Assembly (NCBI RefSeq): GCF_028823665.1 | Contig: NZ_JAPEHV010000004.1 | Span: 62,001-126,000, forward strand | Reading direction: 5' to 3' | Length of the DNA: 64,000 nt | Origin: Microbacterium sp. C7(2022) | Lineage (GTDB): Bacteria; Actinomycetota; Actinomycetes; Actinomycetales; Microbacteriaceae | Shown here: positions 45,901 through 52,520 of the stretch, one piece after another | Layout: each line of letters begins with the position of its first letter | Numbering within the stretch: the first letter of the stretch is position 1 | Position numbers and translations under genes: made by a program | The notes under the pieces: generated by a model | Told to the model about the DNA's origin: nothing | Seen by the model: only the letters and a program-made list of their open reading frames with translations | Databases searched by the model: none

Positions 45901-46392
45901 GGCGCCGCAGCAGAGAAGGTGCGGGCGGTACTGCGGGAGATCGTTCAGAAAGAAGGACCCATCCACAAGATGAGGCTCGCTCGCCTCGCCGCCGAAGCCT
46001 TCGGCCTCAACCGCGTGGCGGCCGCCCGGTCGGATGCGATCCTACGATGCCTTCCTCAGGAGAACCTGCGCGCGTCCGACAGGGCGTGCGCGTGGCCGAC
46101 GGGGATCGACCCGCGCGACTGGCGAGAGGTTCGTCGCAGTCAACCTGGAGACGGTCGGAACCTCGACCATGTCCCGCTGGAGGAAGTCGCCAACGCGATG
46201 GCGGTCGTATCCGAGCTCGGAGGCGGAATGAACGAAGACGAGCTCAAACGGCAGGCGCTCGCGCTGTTCGGCGGGAAGCGAATGACTGAAGGCGTATCGT
46301 CACGCTTGGATGCCGGACTTCAGCGAGGCGTCGAGACCGGGAGGATCGAGCGGGACGATCGCGGACTCTTTCGGGCAGTAGCGCGAGACTGA
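39901..46392 (+). CDS. Hhe-type giant defence protein: HEPN, transglutaminase-like, DUF4011, SF1 helicase, Vsr-like nuclease, DUF3320
   Basis: 2163 residues. Start ATG 39901 fits the AGGAG spacing better than GTG 39898. Order: Swt1-type HEPN (1-120) with the RNase motif R99-NKWA-H104; an Ig-like beta region (about 200-320); a transglutaminase/papain-like domain with C417 (GTCLDTT) and H443 (SGHIFLGYW); DUF4011 near 575 (LWKNALLDLSLRNRLINY); SF1 helicase with Walker A GPPGTGKS (878-885), DEAS (1509-1512) and VVGDSKQMPP; a Vsr-like PD-(D/E)xK domain with D1841 (DFRVDLSI) and D1860; DUF3320-like end (HKMRLARLAAEAFG). A HEPN-helicase-Vsr protein called Hhe has been reported as antiphage. Predicted to act alone. 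Confidence 0.83.
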   Translation: MNELDTRDHIEEALAALGEGLAPLVAARFHELAPSVSEWTDILERKDRQAGRSFSRYNPRDLSLILRAFTESFGTIGYPFAGLLGRQAQNWASELRDVRNKWAHNEEFSTAETYRALDSAEMLLRGLRVEPEAIRVHELKTAVLAAMAAESGTVDAPPGPSMSPAPMTEASPAGSPSEDPVVAAPVFAPPAASGASGRAVISVSALPDLSYAHARNAIAVVDEVRIDYQGDEMRGASVEIEAICTLGSLGDPKVVIADLDGTTPTTLRNADLVLDPARMLAVEHPTSGVVRVTLRDARGSVVAHHDTAVTVLAANQWRANPPQLSLELLASFVQPNSPAIAPLLVEASDRLQRATGNAALDGYQQGSPERVDAIVEAIYESMRARDIRYAEPPASWGLEGQKVRTPSEVLEGRLGTCLDTTVTLAAALEEAGINSTLWLLSGHIFLGYWRDDASLDGPAQMDAAEVANYVGIGQIEVLETTFLTGGQASKPFAAARRQHHLTTLAGDVSAVQGITDVMQARLARIYPLPSRAIDASGEVKILEYTSAQTPEALHYVPTDAAVAGGTASDVPPRVSLWKNALLDLSLRNRLINYGDKSGYPIAIPQPSLAEFEDMINKGTTVTLLPSDRISTIDEHRGIRFAQDLPEATRAAILTERKQAFVGVTEATYTTRLRALAYKARTILEETGANNLYLAFGMLRWTFNDRELRSPLVLVPVSLEAIGGGNAFRLSIDEAGESTPNFCLLEKLRLSFGLDIPGLANPSKDESGIDLSAALTATRRALTAARLPFTVEDTVDLSILQFAKYRLWKDLDENWKELAQNSLVKHLIRTPTAEYSDPYSEPTDVDLDALNNAVPVPADSSQLDAVAEAEASRTFVLEGPPGTGKSQTITNLLAHSLANGKRVLFVAEKRAALDVVKDRLDAVGLGPFSLDLHDKGARPNAVRAQIRAAIDAIARPDAAALKADTETAATSRGSLKRYAQRLHEPNSAGLSIYSARQQLLASADDIEPLELPATLVATGTEEQFAYLRDLLRTLPETADLAHPSPSHPWGFVPVSEGNALDTSAVHAAAQEFDAALRDLLARQADPELLALTSGPAHLDCWASLANAPRHSLDVVDALYARTLSGEVSRIQEQLSSATSDRPWFATVGPEALDGDLQSLHRAATEADGSGFFGRRKRQRAVLSGFGTALRVEARAFPARDVTPLVMEVARAADEVAALRATLAALPLPLVSSDWNPYVREGIEPAQSALAWGVWLGAALSSSDGQPDLRSALRRYYAASTPDPDLSGAIARLAAAWRTLATSSGLSEPPGDGTDAFSAWAGDYGTFQMWMATARARNLATGGPVTLDRWVAFRRHIEPLTRYGMTAAHAALLTGAMPADLASLALDKGIAHASVLERAESQAMTAFDVPAHNRTIDRFTSSATAIRNALPRWIPAEIIAKRRIDPAYEGGMMGELKRQLARQRGGMTVRALFENYGDLITQIAPCVLMSPESVARFFPAKAKMFDIVVFDEASQIRVADAVGAMGRGTSVVVVGDSKQMPPSSFADVGGDIESDASAVADVVADEESILTECVQARVPRKWLSWHYRSQDEALISFSNHAYYDSRLSSFPAPWPAADARDDLDHGISIVRVAGTFNRSGRGRDLRTNIVEARAIVREVEQRFASSLHETPSLGIITFNAQQRTLIETLLRESPDARLAQALDERDGLFVKNLENVQGDERDTILFSVAFSANDRGVIPLNFGPLSRAGGERRLNVAITRARRQVILFASFDPSELRAEETASIGIKHLKGYLELAASGVESTTDSAHREQFIDRHRDEIADELRHRGFVVQTDIGLSDFRVDLSIAEASNPSQPLVAVLLDGESWRSRRTVADRDGLPVDVLKGLMKWPSVERVWMPEWLQQRETTLARLSAAVTAASAVQMQSRKEAEENAARAPEPAPTLTRAAHAQPNTDEPVSPVRAAPAPVGASRETELRHQDLRQYVEWAPKRFGSVETLDRLPQGAAAEKVRAVLREIVQKEGPIHKMRLARLAAEAFGLNRVAAARSDAILRCLPQENLRASDRACAWPTGIDPRDWREVRRSQPGDGRNLDHVPLEEVANAMAVVSELGGGMNEDELKRQALALFGGKRMTEGVSSRLDAGLQRGVETGRIERDDRGLFRAVARD

Positions 46393-46434
46393 ACTAACCT
46401 CGCTTGGGGTTCCTGCGGACTCGTCCACTGTGAA

Positions 46435-46450
46435 GCTCGCTTTCGCGAGC
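46435..46450 (+). terminator. Hairpin after the giant helicase gene
   Basis: GCTCGC-TTTC-GCGAGC is a perfect six-pair stem with a four-base loop, 43 bp after the stop. Short and without a T-run, so only a possible terminator. Confidence 0.35.
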
Positions 46451-46489
46451 AGGACAGTTCGTCTCGTCGCCGCGTTCACCTACCCGTGA

Positions 46490-46495
46490 CAGGCT
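46490..46495 (+). promoter_or_regulatory. -10 box of a leaderless promoter
   Basis: CAGGCT, six bases, then ATG 46502; the first base departs from TANNNT, so this is weaker than the other cases. Confidence 0.35.
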
Positions 46496-46501
46496 GGTGC
46501 A

Positions 46502-47239
46502 ATGAGCACTGCTCTTGCGGTTGACGGTCTCGCGAATGCGCGAGACCTCGGCGGCATGCAGCGGGTTGACGGATCGCTGACTCCGGCGGCTGTATTCGTT
46601 CGCGCCGAGATGCTGGATCGCATGAGCGATTCTGGGTGGACCACGCTTCGCGACCTTGGCGTGCGCACAGTCATTGACTTGCGTCGACCGGACGAGGCCA
46701 CCGGTGCCGCGCCTGAGGACATGACCCTGTTGCGTATCGACCTCGACGGCGATGAACGCGAGTTCTGGAAACCACTCGAGGCGGACGGGCGATGGGGCAC
46801 CCCGCTCTACTACACCGCGCATCTGCATGAGCTGCCCCATCGGCTCGCACAGGTGATTCGGGCGATCGCGTCTGCACCGGACGGTGCGATCCTCTTTCAT
46901 TGCGGAGCGGGGTGGGATCGAACAGGGCTGGTCGCCGCTGTCCTGCTCAAGGCGATAGGCGTCACTGAAGACGCGGCGGTCGCTGACTACCTCGCATCGT
47001 TCGCCAACGCCGACGCGATGACAGCGCTTCATCAGCGGTCGTTCGATGTCGACGAGCGCCACAGGGTGCTCGAAGCGTTCGGTCACACGCCGGACTCGGC
47101 GTTCCGTGAGATGTACCGACAGCTCGATGTCCACGAATGGTTCCGTCACGCCGGGATCGACGGAGACGACGCGCGCACGATCCTCACCTGGCGGGGGCAC
47201 GTCACCGCGAGCGCTGATGCTGCCCGCTCGGATAAGTAG
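46502..47239 (+). CDS. Tyrosine/serine protein phosphatase (PTP-like)
   Basis: 245-residue phosphatase. The signature CGAGWDRTG gives the nucleophile C134 and phosphate-binding R140 (CX5R). The start NARDLGGM...FVRAEMLDRMSDSGWTTLRDLGVRTVIDLRRPDE is the typical N-terminal half of the actinobacterial PTP family that includes MptpB-like proteins. Substrate unknown: phospho-Tyr, phospho-Ser or phosphoinositide are all possible in this family. It is outside the defence operon, with its own likely leaderless promoter. Confidence 0.88.
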   Translation: MSTALAVDGLANARDLGGMQRVDGSLTPAAVFVRAEMLDRMSDSGWTTLRDLGVRTVIDLRRPDEATGAAPEDMTLLRIDLDGDEREFWKPLEADGRWGTPLYYTAHLHELPHRLAQVIRAIASAPDGAILFHCGAGWDRTGLVAAVLLKAIGVTEDAAVADYLASFANADAMTALHQRSFDVDERHRVLEAFGHTPDSAFREMYRQLDVHEWFRHAGIDGDDARTILTWRGHVTASADAARSDK

Positions 47240-47284
47240 TGCTCTCGCGAGCACGCGTACCTAGAGGCAGGTAGCGTCGAAGCC

Positions 47285-47647
47285 GTGGAAAGCGAGTGGA
47301 TTGCGAGAGGCGCGTTGCTGGTGACGATGGTCGGCGCGGGCGTCCTCCTGATCTGGATGGCCAACGCCGCGGCATCCGGGCGACTGAAGCGCAATCACCT
47401 CGCGGGCATCCGTGTTCCCAGCACGATGGCGAGTGAAGAGGCATGGCTCGCAGCACATGTTCGAGCTCGCACAGCAACGATCTACGCCGGCGTCATCAGC
47501 ATCTTCGGTGGGGCAATCGCTCTCGTTCCCGTTCCGATGCCTGTCGTGACGATCGGGATCCTTGTTGCCGCGGTCATCACGCTCGGCTTCGTCCTCTACG
47601 GGGCGCGCGTCGGTAGCGCGGCGGCGAAAGCCACCTCCCAGTCCTGA
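47285..47647 (+). CDS. SdpI-family membrane protein
   Basis: 120 residues, three or four membrane helices. The hallmark is GRLKRNHLAGIRVPSTMASEEAWLAAH between the first and second helices, as in SdpI/YhfL-type proteins where G-(I/L)-R-(T/I)-(P/K)-x-T-x-x-(S/D)-(E/D)-x-(A/T)W is conserved. SdpI in Bacillus is an immunity protein against the SdpC toxin, but most actinobacterial members have no such partner. GTG start; a TAGCGT hexamer seven bases earlier suggests leaderless transcription. Thus the start is supported by promoter geometry. Confidence 0.82.
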   Translation: MESEWIARGALLVTMVGAGVLLIWMANAAASGRLKRNHLAGIRVPSTMASEEAWLAAHVRARTATIYAGVISIFGGAIALVPVPMPVVTIGILVAAVITLGFVLYGARVGSAAAKATSQS

Positions 47648-47667
47648 ATCACTCGATCGGTCTCACC

Positions 47668-48234
47668 GTGTTGCGCTTCGATGATCCCCTTCCGCTACGG
47701 CCCAGGCGGGTGCTGGTTGCGGGGGTATCCGGAGTAGGAAAGACAACCCTCGCGCGACGGATCGCGCAGGTCATCGATGCTCCTCACACCGAGATCGACG
47801 CGCTGTACCACGGGCCAGGCTGGGTTCCACGCGCCCAGTTCCTCGACGACGTTCGCACGTTCGTCGCGGCGGAGTCGTGGACAACCGAATGGCAGTACGC
47901 GTCCGCCCGACCGGTCCTCACGGAAGCTGCCGACCTGATGGTCTGGCTGGACCTTCCGTTCGCCACCGTGACCCTCCCTCGCGTCGTGCGCCGCACAGTA
48001 CGCAGGCGGGTGAAGCGCGAGGTTCTCTGGAACGGCAACATCGAGCGCCCGTTTCGCACGATCTTCACCGACCGCGAGCACATCGTGCGGTGGGCCTTCG
48101 CCACGCGCAACAAGTATCGGGAGCGTATTCCCGCGCTCGAAGTGGATCAGCCGCAGCTGACGGTGGTCCGCCTTCAATCCCCCCGCGAAGTTGAGAGCTG
48201 GGTGACGGGACCCCTCGCAGACTCCACCCGCTAA
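47668..48234 (+). CDS. P-loop kinase-like ATPase (adenylate-kinase/topology-modulation type)
   Basis: 188 residues. Walker A is GVSGVGKTT near residue 20, followed by EIDALYHGPGW (substrate-binding Asp and Trp) and WLDLPFATV, the layout of FlaR/topology-modulation and small-molecule kinase proteins. The end contains the lid region with paired Arg (RRTVRRRVKRE) and YRERIPAL. The phosphate acceptor is not known. GTG start 20 bp after the SdpI-like gene; no strong ribosome-binding site. Confidence 0.8.
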   Translation: MLRFDDPLPLRPRRVLVAGVSGVGKTTLARRIAQVIDAPHTEIDALYHGPGWVPRAQFLDDVRTFVAAESWTTEWQYASARPVLTEAADLMVWLDLPFATVTLPRVVRRTVRRRVKREVLWNGNIERPFRTIFTDREHIVRWAFATRNKYRERIPALEVDQPQLTVVRLQSPREVESWVTGPLADSTR

Positions 48235-48316
48235 CCACCGACGACCGTCCGAAGTACGGTGTGAGGCATGCCCTTCGCCCACGCACTGACTGGGCCCACG
48301 GCTTCAACGGTCATGG

Positions 48317-48322
48317 CACGAT
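48317..48322 (+). promoter_or_regulatory. -10 box of a leaderless promoter
   Basis: CACGAT, six bases, then GTG 48329. Same geometry as the other leaderless starts but a weaker hexamer. Confidence 0.35.
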
Positions 48323-48328
48323 GAGCGG

Positions 48329-48823
48329 GTGACCTTCAGCATCCGCTCTCCTGAACTGTCCGATGCCGCGGCCCTCGCCGAACTCCATGTCGCGACCTGG
48401 AAAGAGGCGTACACGCACCTCCTGCCCGCGGGCTACTTCTCGCAGGAGTACATCGACGGCCGCCACCGCATGTGGAATCGCGTCCTCAGCGACGCGCGCA
48501 CCGACATGACCATCGCGGTGGCCGAGCTCGGCGGCCAGATCATCGGGTTCGCCTGGGCCGGGCCTGCGATGGGCATCGACCAGCAGGACCCGCCGCGCGA
48601 CCGGCAGCTGTATGCGATCTACGTCTCGGCCGCGCACTACGGCACGGGCGCCGGGCAGGCGCTCCTCGATGAGGTCTTAGGTGAAGGCCCCGCGATGCTC
48701 TGGGTCGCGAAAGAGAATCCGCGAGCGACGGCGTTCTACCTGCGCAACGGCTTCCGCTTCGACGGGGTCGAGCAGATCGACCCGCACGCGCCGATGATTA
48801 CGGATGCTCGGATGCTGCGCTGA
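48329..48823 (+). CDS. GNAT-family N-acetyltransferase
   Basis: 164 residues of the GNAT fold. The acetyl-CoA-binding motif is RDRQLYAIYVSAAHYGTGAGQALLDE (Q/R-x-x-G-x-G/A replaced by HYGTGAG), followed by LWVAKENPRATAFYLRNGFRFDG, the conserved motif B. The N-terminus ELSDAAALAELHVATWKEAY is typical of this family. The substrate is unknown. It converges on the amidotransferase gene with a 26-bp overlap of 3' ends. Confidence 0.88.
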   Translation: MTFSIRSPELSDAAALAELHVATWKEAYTHLLPAGYFSQEYIDGRHRMWNRVLSDARTDMTIAVAELGGQIIGFAWAGPAMGIDQQDPPRDRQLYAIYVSAAHYGTGAGQALLDEVLGEGPAMLWVAKENPRATAFYLRNGFRFDGVEQIDPHAPMITDARMLR

Positions 48824-49595
48824 GCACCACTTCGGGCTCGGCGACCGACGGCGCGGCGTGCGCGGCGTGCGCGGCCGGTGCGGTGCTCGCCGCCAAGTCG
48901 CGGAGCAGGGCCCGCAACTGCCGCGGGTCGCTACCGGGGTCTTCCGGATGCCACTGAACTCCCACGACCCACGGGGTTCCCGCGCGCTCGATCGCTTCGA
49001 TGACCCCGTCAGACGAGGTCGCCGTCACGACCAGTCCTTCGCCGAGCTCGGCCACCGCTTGGTGGTGAGCCGACCGCACCGGGTGTTCGCCCGCGCCAAG
49101 TGCTGCGGCTACGCGCGTGCCGGGGAGTACCTCCACGGGGTGGGTGACCATGTCGACCTCGGGATTCGCATCGCGATGCATCCCGTCGCCCAGGTGCTGC
49201 ACGAGGGTTCCGCCGAGCGTAACGTTCAGCAGTTGCATCCCTCGACAGATCGCGAGCACAGGCGTGCCGCGGTCGATGGCTTCGCGCATGAGTTCTGCTT
49301 CGAACGCGTCGGCGGAGGCATCGGCCGAATCCATCCACGCCCCGTCGGGCGCCTGCCCGTACAACGCCGGGTCGACGTCGGCCCCGCCAAGCACGATCAC
49401 TCCCGTGGTGCCTGCGACGAGCGCCGCCGCCGAAGAATCTGGGTCGGCCGCGTTCACCCAGCGCACACCGAGCCCCGCCTCGCGAGCAACCTTCTCGGCC
49501 GCATCGGCCAGCATCCGCAATTCTCGGGCGAAGCCCGCGTCGTGGCGCGGTGTTGCGCTGGAGAAAGACATGACGACCGGGATCACGATCGCCAT
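48798..49595 (-). CDS. Class I glutamine amidotransferase-like hydrolase (peptidase C26, PuuD-like)
   Basis: 265 residues. The nucleophile is C117 in LAICRGMQLLNV, and the catalytic His-x-Glu is in GVQWHPED near residue 218. The oxyanion segment GVIVLGGADVDPALYG is typical of gamma-glutamyl-gamma-aminobutyrate hydrolases, which cut gamma-glutamyl amides in putrescine breakdown. No other putrescine-degradation gene is next to it, so the substrate is uncertain. The 3' end overlaps the acetyltransferase gene; the last residues are Ala/His-rich. Confidence 0.86.
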   Translation of the reverse strand: MAIVIPVVMSFSSATPRHDAGFARELRMLADAAEKVAREAGLGVRWVNAADPDSSAAALVAGTTGVIVLGGADVDPALYGQAPDGAWMDSADASADAFEAELMREAIDRGTPVLAICRGMQLLNVTLGGTLVQHLGDGMHRDANPEVDMVTHPVEVLPGTRVAAALGAGEHPVRSAHHQAVAELGEGLVVTATSSDGVIEAIERAGTPWVVGVQWHPEDPGSDPRQLRALLRDLAASTAPAAHAAHAAPSVAEPEVVLSAASEHP

Positions 49596-49616
49596 CCTAA
49601 GCGCGCGAAGGCGCTG

Positions 49617-50060
49617 CTACGCGCGAGTCATGGGGACGTGCGGGATCCCGTCCTCTTCGAACGGCGGACCGCTGATCTCGAACCCGTATCGGCCGTACCA
49701 CGGCGCGAGGTGCGCTTGGGCGTCGAGGTGGATCGCCCGTTCGGGCCACTTCTCCACGGATCGCGCGACCGCTCGTTCCATGAGGTCACCCGCGAGCCCC
49801 GCGCCGCGCGCGGACTTCGTTGTCGCCACGCGCCCGATTCGAGCGGCATCCCCGTCGTCCAGCAGGCGCAGTGTCGCGAGCACGTTGCCCGAGTCGTCGG
49901 ACACCCAGAAGTGTTCGGTCTCGGGCTCGAGGTCGCGCCCATCGAGTTCGGGGTAGGCGGCTGCTTGCTCGACCACGAACACGGCGACGCGAAGCCACAT
50001 CATGCGGTACAGCGTCTCTGGGTCGATGTCGCGGAGCGCGGCGCGCTGGATTTCGGGCAT
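49617..50060 (-). CDS. ElaA-like GNAT acetyltransferase
   Basis: 147 residues. DPETLYRMMWLRVAVFVVEQAAAYPELDGRDLEPETEHFWV is the ElaA-type N-terminus; RIGRVATTKSARGAGLAGDLMERAV carries the acetyl-CoA loop and HLDAQAHLAPWYGRYGFEISGPPFEEDGIPHVPM the conserved end. Substrate unknown. It precedes the amidotransferase gene on the same strand with a gap of 21 bp. Confidence 0.88.
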   Translation of the reverse strand: MPEIQRAALRDIDPETLYRMMWLRVAVFVVEQAAAYPELDGRDLEPETEHFWVSDDSGNVLATLRLLDDGDAARIGRVATTKSARGAGLAGDLMERAVARSVEKWPERAIHLDAQAHLAPWYGRYGFEISGPPFEEDGIPHVPMTRA

Positions 50061-50069
50061 CCGGCAACA

Positions 50070-50753
50070 CTACCCAGCCGCAGCGGCGGAGACTCGCCGA
50101 CGGGTGAGGGCCCAGGCGAGTCGGTCTAGCGCGACGACCGCGAGGGCGATCGCCGCAAGGATCAGGACGACGCGCCCCAGCGCGGGGATCATCCCGGCGA
50201 CGCCCGCCGTTGTCGGGTCGAGGAACGGATAGGGCCACCGATCGTTGACGTCGGGCAGCAGCATCCCGCGCGTGATCATGACCACCCCGTAGCCGATTGG
50301 GAAGAGCAGCCAGAGCAGGGTGTCACGCCAGCGGACGATCCCGTGTGGACCGAAGACGAGCCAGTCGAGCAGCACCAGGGCCGGCGACACGTAGTGCAGC
50401 AGGAAGAGCCCGGTGTTGTCGATCGCCACAATCGGGTTGGGGTCGAGCAGGCCCGGGATCGGGCTTTCGCCGTGGTTGTTCAAGAAGTGCGAGATCAGGG
50501 CCGTGGTCAGCAGCCAGAACGTCACGGCAGCCCGCAGGCGTGGCGCGGGTGCGGCCGGCGCGCGGCGCTGCACCATAAGCACGAGCGTCGTAACGAAGTA
50601 GCCGAGCGCGATGAGATTGCTCTGGCTGGTGAAGAACGGGAACCGGCGCTCGCCGAGGAGGAGGCCCGCGACGATGACGATCACGATCGCCGCGCGCACC
50701 ACGAACGCTGCGGAGAAGACGCCGGGGTTCCGTGAGTTCGCGCGCGCCATCAT
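50070..50753 (-). CDS. Pr6Pr-family integral membrane protein
   Basis: 227 residues, six predicted membrane segments. FFTSQSNLIALGYFVTTLVL, HFLNNHGESPIPGL and WLVFGPHG are features of the Pr6Pr (FAR-17a/AIG1-like) family, whose vertebrate members hydrolyse fatty-acid esters of hydroxy fatty acids through a conserved Thr and His; here the equivalent Thr and His cannot be fixed without an alignment. Function in bacteria is unknown. It lies 3 bp after the arr stop and could share the arr transcript. Confidence 0.8.
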   Translation of the reverse strand: MMARANSRNPGVFSAAFVVRAAIVIVIVAGLLLGERRFPFFTSQSNLIALGYFVTTLVLMVQRRAPAAPAPRLRAAVTFWLLTTALISHFLNNHGESPIPGLLDPNPIVAIDNTGLFLLHYVSPALVLLDWLVFGPHGIVRWRDTLLWLLFPIGYGVVMITRGMLLPDVNDRWPYPFLDPTTAGVAGMIPALGRVVLILAAIALAVVALDRLAWALTRRRVSAAAAG

Positions 50754-50756
50754 CGG

Positions 50757-51182
50757 CTAGTTGATGATCTCGGCGTCGCTGTCGAGGAGTGCTTTCAGCC
50801 GAACCCGCCACTCCTCGAGAGCAGCGGGTTCGAGGCGCGTCCAGTCGAGCACTTCCTCGACGACGACGAGCGGCGCACTGGTTCGGTACGAACGCGTCGG
50901 GTTTCCGGGGAACTTCTTGTCGGTGACGTTCGGATCGTTCTCGAATTCACCCGTCGGCTCGACGAGATAAACATGGGGTTCGGATGCCGCGGGGCCGAGC
51001 ATCGCCGCGATCTCAGCGGCCAATCCCGCACCGTCTCGCGTCGCGGTGAAGTAGACGTGATTCATGATCACGTCGGGCTTGTAGTTCGACCGACGCCCCG
51101 CGACGACCTCGTCGCCCGTGCGCAGCTTCGCACGCGTGCCATGGAAGAACGGACCATCATCGAGTCGGCTCGCCTCGCTCAT
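50757..51182 (-). CDS. arr: NAD+-rifampin ADP-ribosyltransferase
   Basis: Inactivates rifamycins by moving ADP-ribose from NAD+ to the C23 hydroxyl. The 141-residue protein starts at ATG 51182; the frame extends far upstream but without coding character. The three residues required in M. smegmatis Arr (His19, Tyr49, Asp84) match H14 in FFHGT, Y44 in VYFTA and D83 in ENDPN. The end TRSYRT...VLDWTRL is also conserved. Arr is widespread in environmental actinobacteria, where it gives natural low-level rifampin resistance. No mobile element is attached, so it looks chromosomal and native. Confidence 0.93.
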   Translation of the reverse strand: MSEASRLDDGPFFHGTRAKLRTGDEVVAGRRSNYKPDVIMNHVYFTATRDGAGLAAEIAAMLGPAASEPHVYLVEPTGEFENDPNVTDKKFPGNPTRSYRTSAPLVVVEEVLDWTRLEPAALEEWRVRLKALLDSDAEIIN

Positions 51183-51235
51183 CGCGCCATTGTTGCACTT
51201 CTGGGCGCGTGAGCGGGGGCCCGCCACGGCGGCGC

Positions 51236-51616
51236 TCAGCCGAGCGGGTCGTCCGTCGAGAGCTGGTGCAAGAACTCGGCGTGACGCAGAAGGAACGCGC
51301 GCTCGTCGAGCCGCTTGCGGCGAAGCCAGCCCGAGACCTCGTTGTTGTGCTTGCTCGCGTTGCACGATGCGCACGCCGGAACCACGTTCGTGAGCGTGTA
51401 CCTGCCGCCGCGCGAGATCGGGAGGACACAGTCCTTCTGCAGAGCCGCATCGGTTGCTCCGCAGTACGCGCACCCGCCCCAGTGCGCGACCAGCTCTCCC
51501 CATTCGTCGGCGGTGAGATCGTTGTCGACACGATCGAGCCGGCGCTGACGCCGCTTCGCGTAGCGGGCACGGGTCGTCGCCGACGCGTTCTTCGGAAACC
51601 GTCGCCGGGCGCTCAC
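51236..51616 (-). CDS. HNH endonuclease
   Basis: 126 residues. Start GTG 51616 overlaps the TGA of the upstream membrane-protein gene. CAYCGATDAALQKDCVLPISRGGRYTLTNVVPACASCNASK holds two CxxC zinc pairs, the HNH-type catalytic strand (His replaced here by P-I-S in the DHxxPxSRGG pattern, reading DCVLPISRGG) and the N-x-x-P-A-C end. Loss of the first His may mean weakened or changed cutting. N-terminus is very basic. Role unknown. Confidence 0.78.
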   Translation of the reverse strand: MSARRRFPKNASATTRARYAKRRQRRLDRVDNDLTADEWGELVAHWGGCAYCGATDAALQKDCVLPISRGGRYTLTNVVPACASCNASKHNNEVSGWLRRKRLDERAFLLRHAEFLHQLSTDDPLG

Positions 51617-52386
51617 GTCGGCTCCTCGTTGCGGGGGGCTGTCGTGCCTGGCGAAGGGCTCGAACGCAGGGAGCGGGCGAGCAGCGTCGAGCCCGCGACG
51701 GCCGCCGGCATGGTGATGACCGCGCCCAAGGGGAGCATGAAACACAACTGCGTCGCCACGCCGAAGCCGAGAACTCGTGCGCGATGGTGACTTCGCGTGC
51801 GCTGACGTTCGCGGTGGTGGATGCCGCGGGCAGACAGTGCACGGGATGAGAGTTCGTCGGCGAGCAACCACCCCGTGAAGCACACACCGAAGACGAGGCT
51901 CAGGACGCTTCCGACCACGGGGATGAAACCCAAGAGCGCCGCCACGAGGGCGATACCGATGCCGCGCAGCAACAGGGAAAGCCCATCACGTACCGACGCC
52001 CAGAACCCGTAGCCGACGTCGATGTCATTGCTTTCCGGGTCGTGCTCGAGTTCGACCGCGCGCCAGATCCGCTCATAGAACGGCTCGCCCACGATCAACG
52101 TCACGGCGGTGAAAGACACAGCGATCAGCACGAGTGCCGCACCCATGACCGCCGTTCCGGCCGCGATGCGAATCACTGTCGCCCACAGCGTCGGCCACCC
52201 GGTGGCGAACGGCGTCATCGCCTCGGTGAGCCCGGGCAGTGAGGCCGCGAGTGCGATCAAGCCGGCCAGCAGAATCAGCGACACGATCGCCGCCGGTACG
52301 AGGCCAAGCGCCATCAGCCCGGGGCGCCTCCGCCAGTACGAAAAGCCGCGCCCGAGCGTACCCACACCCCGCAGGAACTCTCTCAT
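51613..52386 (-). CDS. EI24-domain membrane protein
   Basis: 257 residues with five to six membrane segments. EI24/CysZ-like features are the N-terminal GVGTLGRGFSYWRRRPGLMALGLVPA, the VGEPFYERIWRAVE loop and GFIPVVGSVLSLVFGVCFTGWLL. CysZ members in enterobacteria carry sulphate; the actinobacterial EI24 proteins have no established function. The C-terminus has a His/Arg-rich loop (HHRERQRTRSHHRARV) and a final helix pair. First gene of a two-gene unit with the HNH gene. Confidence 0.85.
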   Translation of the reverse strand: MREFLRGVGTLGRGFSYWRRRPGLMALGLVPAAIVSLILLAGLIALAASLPGLTEAMTPFATGWPTLWATVIRIAAGTAVMGAALVLIAVSFTAVTLIVGEPFYERIWRAVELEHDPESNDIDVGYGFWASVRDGLSLLLRGIGIALVAALLGFIPVVGSVLSLVFGVCFTGWLLADELSSRALSARGIHHRERQRTRSHHRARVLGFGVATQLCFMLPLGAVITMPAAVAGSTLLARSLRSSPSPGTTAPRNEEPT

Positions 52387-52520
52387 CGTGCTCAGCCTAG
52401 GTGTTGCGACGTCGAGGCATCGGGCGCGCGGGGGCGCAGTGAGGCGGTCGCCTCTCTTGTGAGTGCCCTACCCCGTGAGTAGCGTCGAATGACCGTGGTG
52501 CACAAGCGAAGGAGCGGGCG

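Noticed and set aside
27296..46392. Prophage or integrative element
   Set aside because: No integrase, terminase, capsid or attachment-site repeat was found at either side of the island.
50757..51887. 376-codon arr frame
   Set aside because: Only the last 141 codons encode Arr; the rest is the mirror of the HNH gene.
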